A DNA stretch of 27,607 nucleotides from Clostridiaceae bacterium. Its GTDB lineage: Bacteria > Bacillota_A > Clostridia > Acetivibrionales > Acetivibrionaceae. Shown here in pieces: positions 8,322-15,521 of the stretch. The notes under the pieces were generated by a model that saw only the letters and a list, made by a program, of their open reading frames with translations, made no database searches and was not told the origin of the DNA. How positions within the stretch are numbered: position 1 is the first letter of the stretch; the number at the start of each line of letters is the position of its first letter. Made by a program: the position numbers and the translations under genes. The DNA lies in the NCBI GenBank assembly GCA_012513545.1, contig JAAZCB010000863.1:1-27607 (forward strand). Reading direction: 5' to 3'.

Positions 8322-8348
8322 ATTACTACTGATTTATCAATACGTCAA
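8320..8348 (-). promoter_or_regulatory. Probable promoter of DUF134-mrp(-rbr)
   Basis: TTGACG (8343-8348) is followed after 17 bases by TAATGT (8320-8325), giving a sigma-A-like promoter whose start would fall inside the palindrome at 8294-8321. The leader would be about 75 bases long. Confidence 0.5.
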
Positions 8349-8370
8349 TATTTCGACCTAATTTTTCAAC

Positions 8371-8401
8371 AAAAAACAGCAGTAAATACTCTTCAGCTGT
8401 T
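8371..8401 (-). terminator. Intrinsic terminator after the ZIP transporter gene
   Basis: On the minus strand AACAGC pairs with GCTGTT (8396-8401 with 8375-8380) and the stem runs into TTTTTT. It lies about 120 bases after the ZIP stop. A further pairing of ACAGGA with TCCTGT just before it may belong to the same structure. The rest of the 8241-8521 gap holds only the DUF134 promoter and palindrome. Confidence 0.55.
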
Positions 8402-8521
8402 TTCACAGGACTTTCGGCAATATAGTTTAATTTTCTAATATTCTCCTGTCCAAATCTGTCCTAATGAAAATTGAACAATAAATCTTACTAGGAGTATCTC
8501 ATACTATTATAAAAATTATTG

Positions 8522-9334
8522 TTAAAATACAAGCAAAAGACTAATTCCTATTACCAGCATTCCTGCAATTAGTCCAAAAATCGAAAGATGATGCTCCCCG
8601 TATTCTCTTGCAGTAGGGAGCAATTCATCTAAAGAAATAAATACCATAATTCCCGCAATTGCTGCAAATAAAAGGCCAAAAACAACATCGTTGATAAATG
8701 GTGCAAGAAATAGAAATGCAAGTATTGCTCCAAGTGGTTCGGTTAATCCCGACAGCAATGACATTAAAAACGCTTTTCTTCTGCTGCCAGTTGCACAGTA
8801 AACCGGGATTGCCACCGCAATACCCTCAGGTATGTTGTGAATGGCAACCGCAATTGCTATTGCTATTCCCAGCTTTGGTTCACTGATTCCAGAAACAAAT
8901 GTAGCTAACCCTTCAGGAAAATTATGTACTGTTACTGCCAATGCAGTTAACATACTGGTCTTCATCAACTTTTGGGATTTGTTTGACATTACACATATAT
9001 CTGCTTCTTCAATCTTGTGAACTTCGTGGGGATTTTCTGGCTCCGGTATCAGTTTATCTATCAATGCTATAAGCATAATGCCCGCAAAAAATGCAAACAG
9101 CACCAACCACTCCCCGGTTTTTTCTCCCATGCTTTTAACAAGATGAACTTTGGCCTCTATAAGTATTTCTACGAATGATATGTATATCATAACTCCTGCT
9201 GAAAATCCAAGAGCAACCGACAAGAACTTTACATTCGTTTTTCTAAATAGAAGCACAAACAAACCGCCAAGTCCAGTTGATAATCCTGCAAATAATGAAA
9301 GCACTAATGGTAAAATCAAGGTACTGTACTGCAT
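8522..9334 (-). CDS. ZIP-family divalent metal transporter
   Basis: This 270-residue membrane protein with about eight hydrophobic helices belongs to the ZIP family, which moves Zn, Fe, Mn and similar ions into the cytoplasm. The two signature metal-binding helices are present: HNFPEGLATF in helix 4 and HNIPEGIAVAIP in helix 5. The loop between helices 3 and 4 is short and holds His and Glu (NPHEVHKIEE), as usual for the variable cytosolic loop. Length and motif order match the ZupT/GufA group. GGGGG precedes the ATG. It forms a single-gene unit that ends at the terminator at 8371-8401. Metal specificity cannot be judged. Confidence 0.92.
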   Translation of the reverse strand: MQYSTLILPLVLSLFAGLSTGLGGLFVLLFRKTNVKFLSVALGFSAGVMIYISFVEILIEAKVHLVKSMGEKTGEWLVLFAFFAGIMLIALIDKLIPEPENPHEVHKIEEADICVMSNKSQKLMKTSMLTALAVTVHNFPEGLATFVSGISEPKLGIAIAIAVAIHNIPEGIAVAIPVYCATGSRRKAFLMSLLSGLTEPLGAILAFLFLAPFINDVVFGLLFAAIAGIMVFISLDELLPTAREYGEHHLSIFGLIAGMLVIGISLLLVF

Positions 9335-9389
9335 AATTCTGGACCCCCGTATTTTATATTCTCTCGTACACCCACATTATAAAAGCCAG

Positions 9390-10310
9390 TTATTTCAGGA
9401 ATCCCTTCAGGATTACATCCTCTGCTTCCTTTTCCGTGAGCCCCATGGACATCAGTTTGATCAACTGCTCGGATTCTATCCTGCCTATAGCTGCTTCATG
9501 AACCAGTTGGGCATCACTATGATATGCAGAAATGCGGGGAGTTGAAAGTACCTGGGCATTATTCATTATAATAGCATCACATTGTATATGACCTCTGCAT
9601 TTGTTACGCCCCGCCAGGTCAAAATAAAATACCTGCTTCGAGTTATCCTGAGCAACTGATCGGGACATAATCTGAGCTGAAGAATCGTTTCCGGATAATT
9701 CAACAGTTATATTTGATTCCGCCTGTTGATCCTGATAAGTTAAAAGCCTTTCTGTAACAATAAGCTTTGCCTTATCCTTTAAACGTATTTCAGTATCCCG
9801 CTTAGTAAAATCAATTCCTTTTATCTGAACCAGTTCCAGTTCAACAACAGCGCCTTCTTCTACTTCAATAACCGTCTTCGGATTTAAGACCCTCTCACCC
9901 TTTCCGTCTCCCTGTCCGTAGTGTTTTTCCACATATTTAAGTTTTGCACCTTTTCTCACAATAAAGTTGTGTATACCGTCATGCTGCGATTTAATACTTC
10001 CCGAATTATGAATTCCACATCCTGCAACAACGAGTACATCTGAATATTCTCCAATGTCAAAGGTGTTATAAACAACATCCGATATATTCTCTTCTGTCAC
10101 AATCACCGGAATATGAATACTTTCACCTTTCGTACAGGGCTTTACTATCACATCGATTCCTGGCTTATCCTTTTTGGATATAATATCTATATTGGCTGTT
10201 GAATTTTTCTCTATGCCTTGCCCATTTTTTCTTATATTATAAGCACCCTGAGGTATTTCATGAAGGTTTGCCACTTTCTCCAGCATCAGTTTATCCAATG
10301 CATTCAGCAT
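9390..10310 (-). CDS. sufB: SufB/SufD-family Fe-S assembly scaffold (minimal SUF type)
   Basis: This protein of about 306 residues, with the beta-helix core of SufB/SufD, partners the SufC ATPase to build Fe-S clusters. Recognisable segments are VVAGCGIHNSG, VEKHYGQGDG, AQIMSRSVAQDNSKQVFYFDLAGRNKCRGHIQCDAIIM, here read as several short motifs, and the terminal HEAAIGRIESEQLIKLMSMGLTEKEAEDVI region. It is far shorter than E. coli SufB, as in the two-gene SufCB systems of archaea and Clostridia. A reading open to 10385 exists, but ATG 10310 has AGGGGA nine bases upstream; it overlaps sufC by 20 bases. No SufS, SufU or SufE gene is nearby. Confidence 0.85.
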   Translation of the reverse strand: MLNALDKLMLEKVANLHEIPQGAYNIRKNGQGIEKNSTANIDIISKKDKPGIDVIVKPCTKGESIHIPVIVTEENISDVVYNTFDIGEYSDVLVVAGCGIHNSGSIKSQHDGIHNFIVRKGAKLKYVEKHYGQGDGKGERVLNPKTVIEVEEGAVVELELVQIKGIDFTKRDTEIRLKDKAKLIVTERLLTYQDQQAESNITVELSGNDSSAQIMSRSVAQDNSKQVFYFDLAGRNKCRGHIQCDAIIMNNAQVLSTPRISAYHSDAQLVHEAAIGRIESEQLIKLMSMGLTEKEAEDVILKGFLK

Positions 10311-11043
10311 TCTGACCAGTCCCCTTTCTACAATTAGCACTGCACAAACAGGAATCATTTGTGAGAATCCTTTCAAGGATTTCATCCTTTCTCGCCTTTT
10401 CCTGAACCTTTCCGTTTGCCATCAGGATTATTTCATCCGACAGTTCCAAAATCCGCTCCTGATGCGAAATTATAACAATTGTTGTATTATACTTCATATG
10501 AATATTACTGAATGTTTCCGAAAGCTTCTGGAAACTCCATAAATCAATACCGGCCTCCGGTTCATCAAAAACTACCAGTTTTAAGTTGCGTGCCAACACA
10601 GTAGCGATTTCGATTCTTTTCATTTCTCCTCCCGAGAGACTGGCATCAACATCTCTATTAAGATAATCCTGCGCACATAATCCTACATCATATAGCAAGT
10701 CACATAGGTTAACTTTATCCGGATTATTTAAGGAAGCCATATTCAAGAGTTCCTTCACTTTAATCCCCTTAAAGCGCGGCGGATGCTGAAAAGCATAACC
10801 TATACCCAAACGTGCCCTTTCGGTTATATTCAAATCCGTTATATCTTGTCCATCCAGCAAGATTTTCCCGGAAGTAGGCTTATAAATACCCATAATAATT
10901 TTTGCAAGAGAAGATTTGCCGCCACCATTTGGACCTGTAACAGAATACAGTTTTTTATCAAGCAGTTTTAAATCTATATCCTTAAGAATTTCAACTTCCT
11001 TTTCTCCTTCTATTTCAAGAGATACCCCCTGTATTTCAAACAT
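10291..11043 (-). CDS. sufC: SufC-family ATPase of Fe-S cluster assembly
   Basis: This 250-residue soluble ABC-type ATPase has Walker A GPNGGGKSS at residues 37-45, signature LSGGEMKRIEIA, Walker B VVFDEPEAGID, and a switch His in IISHQERIL. The DEPEAGID form and the absence of any membrane partner identify SufC rather than a transporter ATPase. The ATG at 11043 is chosen because AGGAGG lies eight bases upstream; a longer frame seven codons upstream has no such site. It is followed, with a 20-base overlap, by the SufB-like gene. A cysteine-rich C-terminal tail (CLCSANCRKGTGQNAEC) is unusual for SufC and could hold metal. Confidence 0.88.
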   Translation of the reverse strand: MFEIQGVSLEIEGEKEVEILKDIDLKLLDKKLYSVTGPNGGGKSSLAKIIMGIYKPTSGKILLDGQDITDLNITERARLGIGYAFQHPPRFKGIKVKELLNMASLNNPDKVNLCDLLYDVGLCAQDYLNRDVDASLSGGEMKRIEIATVLARNLKLVVFDEPEAGIDLWSFQKLSETFSNIHMKYNTTIVIISHQERILELSDEIILMANGKVQEKARKDEILERILTNDSCLCSANCRKGTGQNAECIG

Positions 11044-11143
11044 TAAAAATCCTCCTTTGTGCAATTCACGTTACGAATACAGTTTTTTAATATATTTTGA
11101 GTTAAACTTAAACCTTTACTATTTCAGTTGCTTTATGAGTTAT

Positions 11144-11680
11144 TCAGATTTGGCTTTTAGCGTTTTCAAATATAAGTGCCTTATCTTTTTCCGTCATCAA
11201 TTTTTCAGTTATATAAGCAATAATTGCAATTCCCGGGATATCAATCAAAAACCTTGTGAGCATAAATTTCCACCCCATTGCTGACGCTTCGAAAAGCAGC
11301 ATAGGGATTTTTGTTGTTGACCAGGCACCGATGAAAATAAGAACATTAGACAATTTGCTTCCCTTTTTCAGCAGGACTCCAGCTACGGGGAAAGCAGCAT
11401 ATAGGGGGCCAGCTGCCGCAGACCCAAGCAAGAAAGCAATAATGATCCCGATAAACCCGGATTTCTTACCCATAAACTTGATCATGGTTTCACGCTGCAC
11501 CCATACATCCAGTAGTCCAAGCAAAATAAAAATTGGAGGTATGACCGAAAGCATTTCGATCATATTATCCCATGTTATATCCATTGATTTTAGCCCTACT
11601 GTTGGGTTGATAAGCAAAATTACTCCATTAGCCAACAGCAGTATAATAAAAAAAGCATATCTTCTGATTAAGTTTTTCAT
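11144..11680 (-). CDS. Half-size DUF318/ArsP-like permease, second half-protein
   Basis: This 178-residue hydrophobic protein with about four or five membrane helices resembles half of a DUF318 (ArsP_1) permease. Its central stretch FMGKKSGFIGIIIAFLLGS, then AAFPVAGVLLKKG and LIFIGAWSTTKIPM, aligns by eye with FVGQESGMLGVLIAALIGS, FPLAAALLKSG and VFVSTLMMVGIVTIP of the gene just upstream, so the two are homologous half-proteins. The ATG overlaps the upstream TGA (ATGA). The TPFCSCS or TPFCACS cysteine motif of the two full-length permeases in this window is missing (GSAAAGPLY here), so the substrate may differ. Confidence 0.78.
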   Translation of the reverse strand: MKNLIRRYAFFIILLLANGVILLINPTVGLKSMDITWDNMIEMLSVIPPIFILLGLLDVWVQRETMIKFMGKKSGFIGIIIAFLLGSAAAGPLYAAFPVAGVLLKKGSKLSNVLIFIGAWSTTKIPMLLFEASAMGWKFMLTRFLIDIPGIAIIAYITEKLMTEKDKALIFENAKSQI

Positions 11681-12156
11681 CTCATTACCACCCCTATCAC
11701 AATAGCTGCAATAAATGAAAACAAAAATGCCATACCATTTCTAATAATTGTTGCTTTCTTTCCAAAATATTTTATCTCCACGGGTATCGTCACTATTCCA
11801 ACCATCATCAATGTCGATACAAATACAGCTATCTGCATAAACCCAGCTCCGCTTTTCAGCAGTGCAGCTGCTAAAGGAAATGCTACAAAACCTGGTATTA
11901 AGGTAATAGATCCTATTAAAGCAGCAATCAGCACTCCAAGCATACCGGATTCTTGTCCAACAAACTTTGAAATTGTTTCAGGACTTAATACCGCCAACAT
12001 AATCCCTATGATGATTAATATGGAAAGAAATTGTGGAAGTATATTTTCAAATGACTTCCAGGCCTTCTTTAAAGCCATCTTCGTTTTATTTCTGTCTTTA
12101 ATAAAGGACAGTGAGAGTAAAAGTACTGCCAGTATGTATAATATTATTGTAAACAC
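11677..12156 (-). CDS. Half-size DUF318/ArsP-like permease, first half-protein
   Basis: This hydrophobic protein of about 159 residues is the partner of the following half-permease. The N-terminal helix (FTIILYILAVLLLSLSF) is followed by a basic segment and then the half-permease core FVGQESGMLGVLIAALIGS and FPLAAALLKSG. I place the start at the GTG at 12156, nine bases after GAGGGG; a TTG three codons earlier directly abuts that ribosome binding site. Summed length of the two halves is close to that of the single-chain ArsP-like protein at 18324-19328. Since both halves share the same core, this is a two-subunit pseudo-symmetric permease rather than one gene broken by a frameshift. Confidence 0.75.
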   Translation of the reverse strand: MFTIILYILAVLLLSLSFIKDRNKTKMALKKAWKSFENILPQFLSILIIIGIMLAVLSPETISKFVGQESGMLGVLIAALIGSITLIPGFVAFPLAAALLKSGAGFMQIAVFVSTLMMVGIVTIPVEIKYFGKKATIIRNGMAFLFSFIAAIVIGVVMR

Positions 12157-12200
12157 AAAATCCAACCCCTCATGTCAATTTATACCAAATAAATTACGAT

Positions 12201-12551
12201 CTATAATATATTATTTAAGAACTCTGAGCTTTTTTCTACACACCCAAGGCAAGATAGTTTTTTTGCTCCCCTAATTTCATGGCATTTTACCGCTCCTGCT
12301 TGTTCCAAAAAGTAGTTTTCCAATTCACATGCTTTTTCTTCTGAATCTTTATGTAGCATATACTTTGCAGCATAGTACGCCCCACATAGTCCGTCCGGTG
12401 CTCTACCTCCGCCATAAGCTCTAAAGGCTTCTATAACCTCCTCATTTAATCCGAATTTATCTTTAAAGGCACAAATTACGGATTGTGCACAATTCATCCG
12501 TTTACATCCCTCTTTGCCAAGGTAATGGTTTTTTGCTGTATTTACAGGCAT
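12201..12551 (-). CDS. C-GCAxxG-C-C family redox protein, short form
   Basis: This 116-residue soluble protein has the family pattern: a Cys in RMNCAQSVI near residue 20, CGAYYAAKYM near residue 57, and two further cysteine sites, VKCHEIRG and SCLGC, at the end. The YGGGRAPDGLCGA stretch replaces the usual FGGGMG. The family is annotated as putatively redox-active; no reaction is established. GGAGG lies six bases before the ATG. It sits between the DUF6125 gene and the half-permeases, all with short gaps on one strand, which indicates a single operon. Confidence 0.85.
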   Translation of the reverse strand: MPVNTAKNHYLGKEGCKRMNCAQSVICAFKDKFGLNEEVIEAFRAYGGGRAPDGLCGAYYAAKYMLHKDSEEKACELENYFLEQAGAVKCHEIRGAKKLSCLGCVEKSSEFLNNIL

Positions 12552-12587
12552 TTCTAACCTCCATTATATGTTTCTAATTTGTTAGGA

Positions 12588-13109
12588 TTAATCTTTCAAA
12601 GTAAATTTCCATATACAGTTATATGCTGCATCAGTTATATCCGGGTGACAGCTTATAACTTCTGTTTCAAACCGTTCATCTATAGCGTTCGCAAAGAGAC
12701 TATATTCAATAATTCCAACAGATTTGCACGGAAAATCGGGCAACCCCTTTTTTCGTCTTGCATGCTGTACTCTGCAGGTTTTGACACGGTATATCAAGAC
12801 ATTATCTTCTTCAACCACAATTTCATCCTCATTAAGGGAAGAGTAAAGCCTGAAAGAAAGCGCCTTTTTTAAACCGGCAATGCCAGAGTTCTGCCCAAGT
12901 GCCAAGAAATCAATTAGCCGCCTTGCTTCAATCTCTGTAAACCTTCTCCATGCTTCTCTGTCCATATCAATTGCCATTTCCATACCATACTTCTCTTCTA
13001 TGGATTGGAACCAAAGTCCATCATGAGCAAGCCAGTTTTTTGCATATATTTTGCTCAGTTCCAATAGTTCCTCTTTTGATAAATCATCTATCTTTTCTGC
13101 TTTTAACAT
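12588..13109 (-). CDS. DUF6125 family cytosolic protein
   Basis: This 173-residue soluble protein begins DDLSKEELLELSKIYAKNW and LAHDGLWFQSIEEKYG, the recognisable beginning of the family I know as DUF6125, often annotated only as cytosolic protein. It contains a conserved-looking cysteine segment KTCRVQHARRKKGL followed by FPCKSVG, and a later SCHPD, which suggests a metal or cluster site. The catalytic role is unknown. It overlaps the preceding C-GCAxxG-C-C gene by 7 bases and is followed 36 bases later by a second gene of that family, so a joint function with these redox proteins is likely. GAGAGG provides the ribosome binding site. Confidence 0.75.
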   Translation of the reverse strand: MLKAEKIDDLSKEELLELSKIYAKNWLAHDGLWFQSIEEKYGMEMAIDMDREAWRRFTEIEARRLIDFLALGQNSGIAGLKKALSFRLYSSLNEDEIVVEEDNVLIYRVKTCRVQHARRKKGLPDFPCKSVGIIEYSLFANAIDERFETEVISCHPDITDAAYNCIWKFTLKD

Positions 13110-13567
13110 AATCCATCCTCTCTTTCATTCAATACTTCATCAATGATTTCAGCCGCATATTTAACAATTTCTAAACAAGGACGTTTTTTATAATAGTCTT
13201 CGGTTCTTTCATCAGGCGCAGGAGTATCATGGTGCCTATCTAATCCTAAAAGTTCTCTGCATACAATTGAGCCGTTTTTTTCCTTAAATTTTTGCGAAAG
13301 TCTTTGAATAAGCTCATAATGTTTTTGTTTTAAAGCTCTATTCTTAGGATCTGTATATCCATATTTTAATCCTGCAATCATAAATATTGCTGAAACTGCG
13401 CCACAAACCTCTCTAAGCCTTCCCATTCCTCCTCCAAAAGATGACGATAGCCTTAGTGCAGTATCACGATCCATGCCTAGCTCTTCGCAATATGCAATCA
13501 AAACTGCCTGAGAGCAATTATATCCTTCTCTAAACAGCTTAGCAGCATTCTCTGGATTATTCTTCAA
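13103..13567 (-). CDS. C-GCAxxG-C-C family redox protein, full form
   Basis: This 154-residue soluble protein has the full family pattern: YNCSQAVL near residue 17, SSFGGGMGRLREVCGAVSA near residues 47-65, IVCRELLG, and RPCLEIVKYAAEI near the end. The family is regarded as a redox carrier or metal-binding family of anaerobes with no defined reaction. The start is a TTG preceded by the purine-rich AGGTGGGGTGG. It is the first gene of the redox/permease/Suf set. A palindrome identical in its arms to the one at the MerR promoter lies 31 bases upstream of the start. Confidence 0.88.
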   Translation of the reverse strand: MKNNPENAAKLFREGYNCSQAVLIAYCEELGMDRDTALRLSSSFGGGMGRLREVCGAVSAIFMIAGLKYGYTDPKNRALKQKHYELIQRLSQKFKEKNGSIVCRELLGLDRHHDTPAPDERTEDYYKKRPCLEIVKYAAEIIDEVLNEREDGLC

Positions 13568-13597
13568 AATACCACCCCACCTACAATTTAGTTTTTA

Positions 13598-13613
13598 TCA
13601 ATAATTTTATTGA
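13598..13613. promoter_or_regulatory. Operator-like palindrome TCAATA-N4-TATTGA before the redox operon
   Basis: TCAATA (13598-13603) and TATTGA (13608-13613) are separated by ATTT. The same arms and spacing occur inside the 18-bp palindrome at 14114-14131 in front of the MerR gene. The site lies between the MerR stop and the start of the first C-GCAxxG-C-C gene. A TTGACA at 13637-13642 could be a -35 box, but I see no good -10. Confidence 0.6.
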
Positions 13614-13638
13614 GGTTTTAAACAAAATAAAACCTTTG

Positions 13639-14049
13639 TCAACTTCTGCAACCATCCGCACAGTTTTTGCAAATTTCACAATTGCTGCACATTTCTGATT
13701 TATCGCTAGCAATGTAGCAATACGTACCCTCTGTTTTCCAGCAGGGTTTTGCCTCATTTACCTGAGCCGGACTGTTCCTGTAGGCGCCACCCTTGCAGTT
13801 CTTCCGATACCAGCAGGAATAAAAAGCTATCAAGTGCTTCACTCCAGCGATATTTAAACCTTTTTCATGTGTTAACTGTTTTATAAACTTAAGCCGCTTC
13901 AAGTCATTATTTGAATACTTCCTTTGATATCCTTTCCTGTCAGGCCGCAAAAGATCATTGCGTTCCCAAACTCTAAGAGTTTCAGGATGTTCTCCAATCA
14001 ATTCCGCTGCTGTACCTATCGTGTACAAGCCTTTATCTTCATCAAACAT
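13639..14049 (-). CDS. MerR-family regulator with cysteine-rich two-CW tail
   Basis: This 136-residue regulator has an N-terminal winged helix: LYTIGTAAELIGEHPETLRV, WERNDLLRPDRKG, YSNNDLKRLKFIKQL, the HspR/GlnR-like branch of the MerR superfamily. The last 50 residues hold nine cysteines, including CWYRKNC and CWKTEGTYC followed by CSNCEICKNC. The repeated CW pattern suggests a metal or Fe-S sensing domain. GAGGTG lies eight bases before the ATG. A consensus-like promoter and an 18-bp palindrome precede it, and a matching palindrome stands before the next operon, so autoregulation plus control of the redox/permease/Suf genes is inferred. Confidence 0.88.
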   Translation of the reverse strand: MFDEDKGLYTIGTAAELIGEHPETLRVWERNDLLRPDRKGYQRKYSNNDLKRLKFIKQLTHEKGLNIAGVKHLIAFYSCWYRKNCKGGAYRNSPAQVNEAKPCWKTEGTYCYIASDKSEMCSNCEICKNCADGCRS

Positions 14050-14089
14050 GAGTTTTTCACCTCAATAGTATAGTCATACATCCCTAAAC

Positions 14090-14118
14090 ATTATATGTTT
14101 GATTATAGTATTTTTCAA
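14090..14118 (-). promoter_or_regulatory. Promoter of the MerR regulator gene
   Basis: TTGAAA (14113-14118) and TATAAT (14090-14095) are separated by exactly 17 bases on the minus strand. A second TATAAT at 14102-14107 has no matching -35. The palindrome at 14114-14131 overlaps the -35 box. Confidence 0.65.
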
Positions 14119-14131
14119 TAAATTTATTGAA
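14114..14131. promoter_or_regulatory. 18-bp perfect palindrome at the MerR promoter
   Basis: TTCAATAAATTTATTGAA reads the same on both strands and covers the -35 box of the MerR gene promoter. Its core TCAATA-N4-TATTGA recurs at 13598-13613. A binding site for the MerR-family product is the simplest reading. The remainder of 14050-14239 shows nothing else beyond an A/T-rich stretch and a short ACTCACCCT direct repeat. Confidence 0.65.
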
Positions 14132-14239
14132 GTTTTGATTGATTTATGAACTTCATTTTTTACTCACCCTACTCACCCTAATTTTATTGTTTTTACAGTA
14201 ACAACATATCCAGCTATGATAACAGGCATTTTTCTGCAG

Positions 14240-14788
14240 TCAGTATCTTGGCAAATTCACCAAATCTGCTAAGGACAGTTTAGCAACGACTTCATAACCG
14301 TTTCCCTGCCCCCGCGGTCTTACAACGACTGTTCCCATATTTGGAATTGAACCCAAACCAATTCCGTTTGGGAAGCCATGAGCAACAATAACCTTATTGC
14401 TCCCCAGTGGCGGTATGATTTCTAACCTTGACTGCATAGTATTCAATATTCTTTGTTGCTCTGTATCAGAGAGGTTTCCACTCAACCTGTAAATTTCAAA
14501 CCAAAATGGATCGACTTGAACACCTGCGCTTCCAAAAGCCAATTGTGCCGTTTCTATGGTTCTACAAAAAGGGCTGGTTAGGACGGGATAATTTATAGGA
14601 ATTTGCAAATTACGGAGAATTTGCCCGTAATAAATTGCTTGTCTCCTTCCCATTTCAGAAAGATTTCTTTGGGTAAAGCAGTATAGAAAATTCAAATACG
14701 GTTGATCTTCTCCGACTGTTGCTTCTCCATGCCTAACATATAAAATATATCCTCCACCCCTTAATAAATCTAGTAACACTCCATTCAA
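14240..14788 (-). CDS. Histidine phosphatase family protein (phosphoglycerate-mutase fold)
   Basis: This protein of about 182 residues has the phosphohistidine motif VRHGEAT (His near residue 20), an acid-base region TSPFCRTIETAQ, and the second His in VIVAHGFPNG. It belongs to the broad branch-1 histidine phosphatase family; the phosphorylated substrate cannot be predicted. I use the TTG at 14788, eight bases after AGGGAG. A longer open frame begins at a TTG at 14854, but it overlaps a TGCTATAAT promoter element and so cannot be the translated start of that transcript. The gene stands alone, with its own promoter. Confidence 0.82.
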   Translation of the reverse strand: MNGVLLDLLRGGGYILYVRHGEATVGEDQPYLNFLYCFTQRNLSEMGRRQAIYYGQILRNLQIPINYPVLTSPFCRTIETAQLAFGSAGVQVDPFWFEIYRLSGNLSDTEQQRILNTMQSRLEIIPPLGSNKVIVAHGFPNGIGLGSIPNMGTVVVRPRGQGNGYEVVAKLSLADLVNLPRY

Positions 14789-14836
14789 TTTAAATTCTCC
14801 CTTCTCTGGGTATGCTATAAACGTATTGAAATAAAC

Positions 14837-14845
14837 ATTATAGCA
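14837..14845 (-). promoter_or_regulatory. Extended -10 promoter of the histidine phosphatase gene
   Basis: TGCTATAAT on the minus strand combines a TGn extension with a perfect -10 hexamer. No good -35 is seen 16-18 bases upstream, as is common for extended -10 promoters. It lies about 50 bases before the TTG start. Confidence 0.6.
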
Positions 14846-14930
14846 AGGTATCAATTTTACATTCTCTTTATGTCATCTTATTCTGATATTTTTCTTCTGT
14901 GAAAATTGCAGAATAGTTTTCTTCAGTTAT

Positions 14931-14973
14931 CAAAAACAAAAGCCGATCAAGGTGAAAAGTCAACCTGATCGGC
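14931..14973 (-). terminator. Intrinsic terminator downstream of arsC
   Basis: On the minus strand GCCGATCA pairs with TGATCGGC, extended inward by three base pairs after a bulged base, and the stem is followed by TTTTGTTTTTG. It ends transcription coming from arsC, 138 bases after that stop codon. Confidence 0.75.
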
Positions 14974-15011
14974 AATTTATTAGTCATTATGAATAGAACA
15001 TCCACTAATAT

Positions 15012-15059
15012 ATCGATAACACACTTTAAAATTTGAAATAAATCAAGGTAGTTATCGAT
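15012..15059. repeat. Inverted repeat ATCGATAAC / GTTATCGAT with 30-base spacer
   Basis: Two 9-base arms (15012-15020 and 15051-15059) are exact reverse complements, and each contains the self-complementary ATCGAT. They lie between the arsC stop and its terminator. In the gap 14789-15110 I otherwise see only the phosphatase promoter and the terminator. The role is unknown; it could be a paired protein-binding site or chance in A/T-rich DNA. Confidence 0.35.
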
Positions 15060-15110
15060 GAAATTCGCACAATTTGCCTTGTGGAAGTATTGGATATAAA
15101 ACCGTGCTCA

Positions 15111-15521
15111 TTATAACAATTGAGTCTGCAATTTATCTTTTAATTTTAGTATCTTTTTCTCAATGATATCGATAATCTTCCTAAATTCTTCATCACTTTT
15201 ACCCGACGGGTCCTCCAGCCCCCAATCCTCTCTGTGCTTGCAAGGAAGAAAGGGACAGTTCACATTACATCCCATGGTAATAACTACATCAACCTGTGGA
15301 ATATCTGATAAAAGTTTGGAGTGTTGCGTCTGCTCCATATCAATATTATAAATATCTTTAATCAGCCTTACTGCATCCTGGTTTATTTGAGGCCTTAATT
15401 CCGTACCTGCAGAATAGCTTTCAAAAATATCACCTGCAAAATGCTTCCCAAGCGCCTCAGCAATTTGGCTGCGACATGAATTATGGACACAAATAAATGC
15501 AACTTTTGTTTTCTCTTTCAT
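15111..15521 (-). CDS. arsC: Thioredoxin-type arsenate reductase ArsC
   Basis: This 136-residue low-molecular-weight phosphatase-fold enzyme reduces arsenate to arsenite. The P-loop CVHNSCRSQ has the nucleophile Cys at residue 11 and Arg at 17, and the resolving cysteines lie in GCNVNCPFLPCKHREDWGLEDPSG, the mark of the thioredoxin-coupled ArsC group rather than glutaredoxin-type ArsC. GGAG precedes the ATG by about ten bases. It follows arsM after a 118-base gap and is followed by a terminator. Two thioredoxin-like proteins in the same cluster are natural electron donors. Confidence 0.93.
   Translation of the reverse strand: MKEKTKVAFICVHNSCRSQIAEALGKHFAGDIFESYSAGTELRPQINQDAVRLIKDIYNIDMEQTQHSKLLSDIPQVDVVITMGCNVNCPFLPCKHREDWGLEDPSGKSDEEFRKIIDIIEKKILKLKDKLQTQLL

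Noticed and set aside
11144..12156. One permease gene broken by a frameshift
   Set aside because: Both parts carry the same core, each has a start, and the ATGA overlap is a normal coupling signal; they are homologous half-proteins.
14789..14854. Longer N-terminus of the histidine phosphatase from a TTG at 14854
   Set aside because: It would overlap a TGCTATAAT promoter element, and the TTG at 14788 has its own AGGGAG ribosome binding site.
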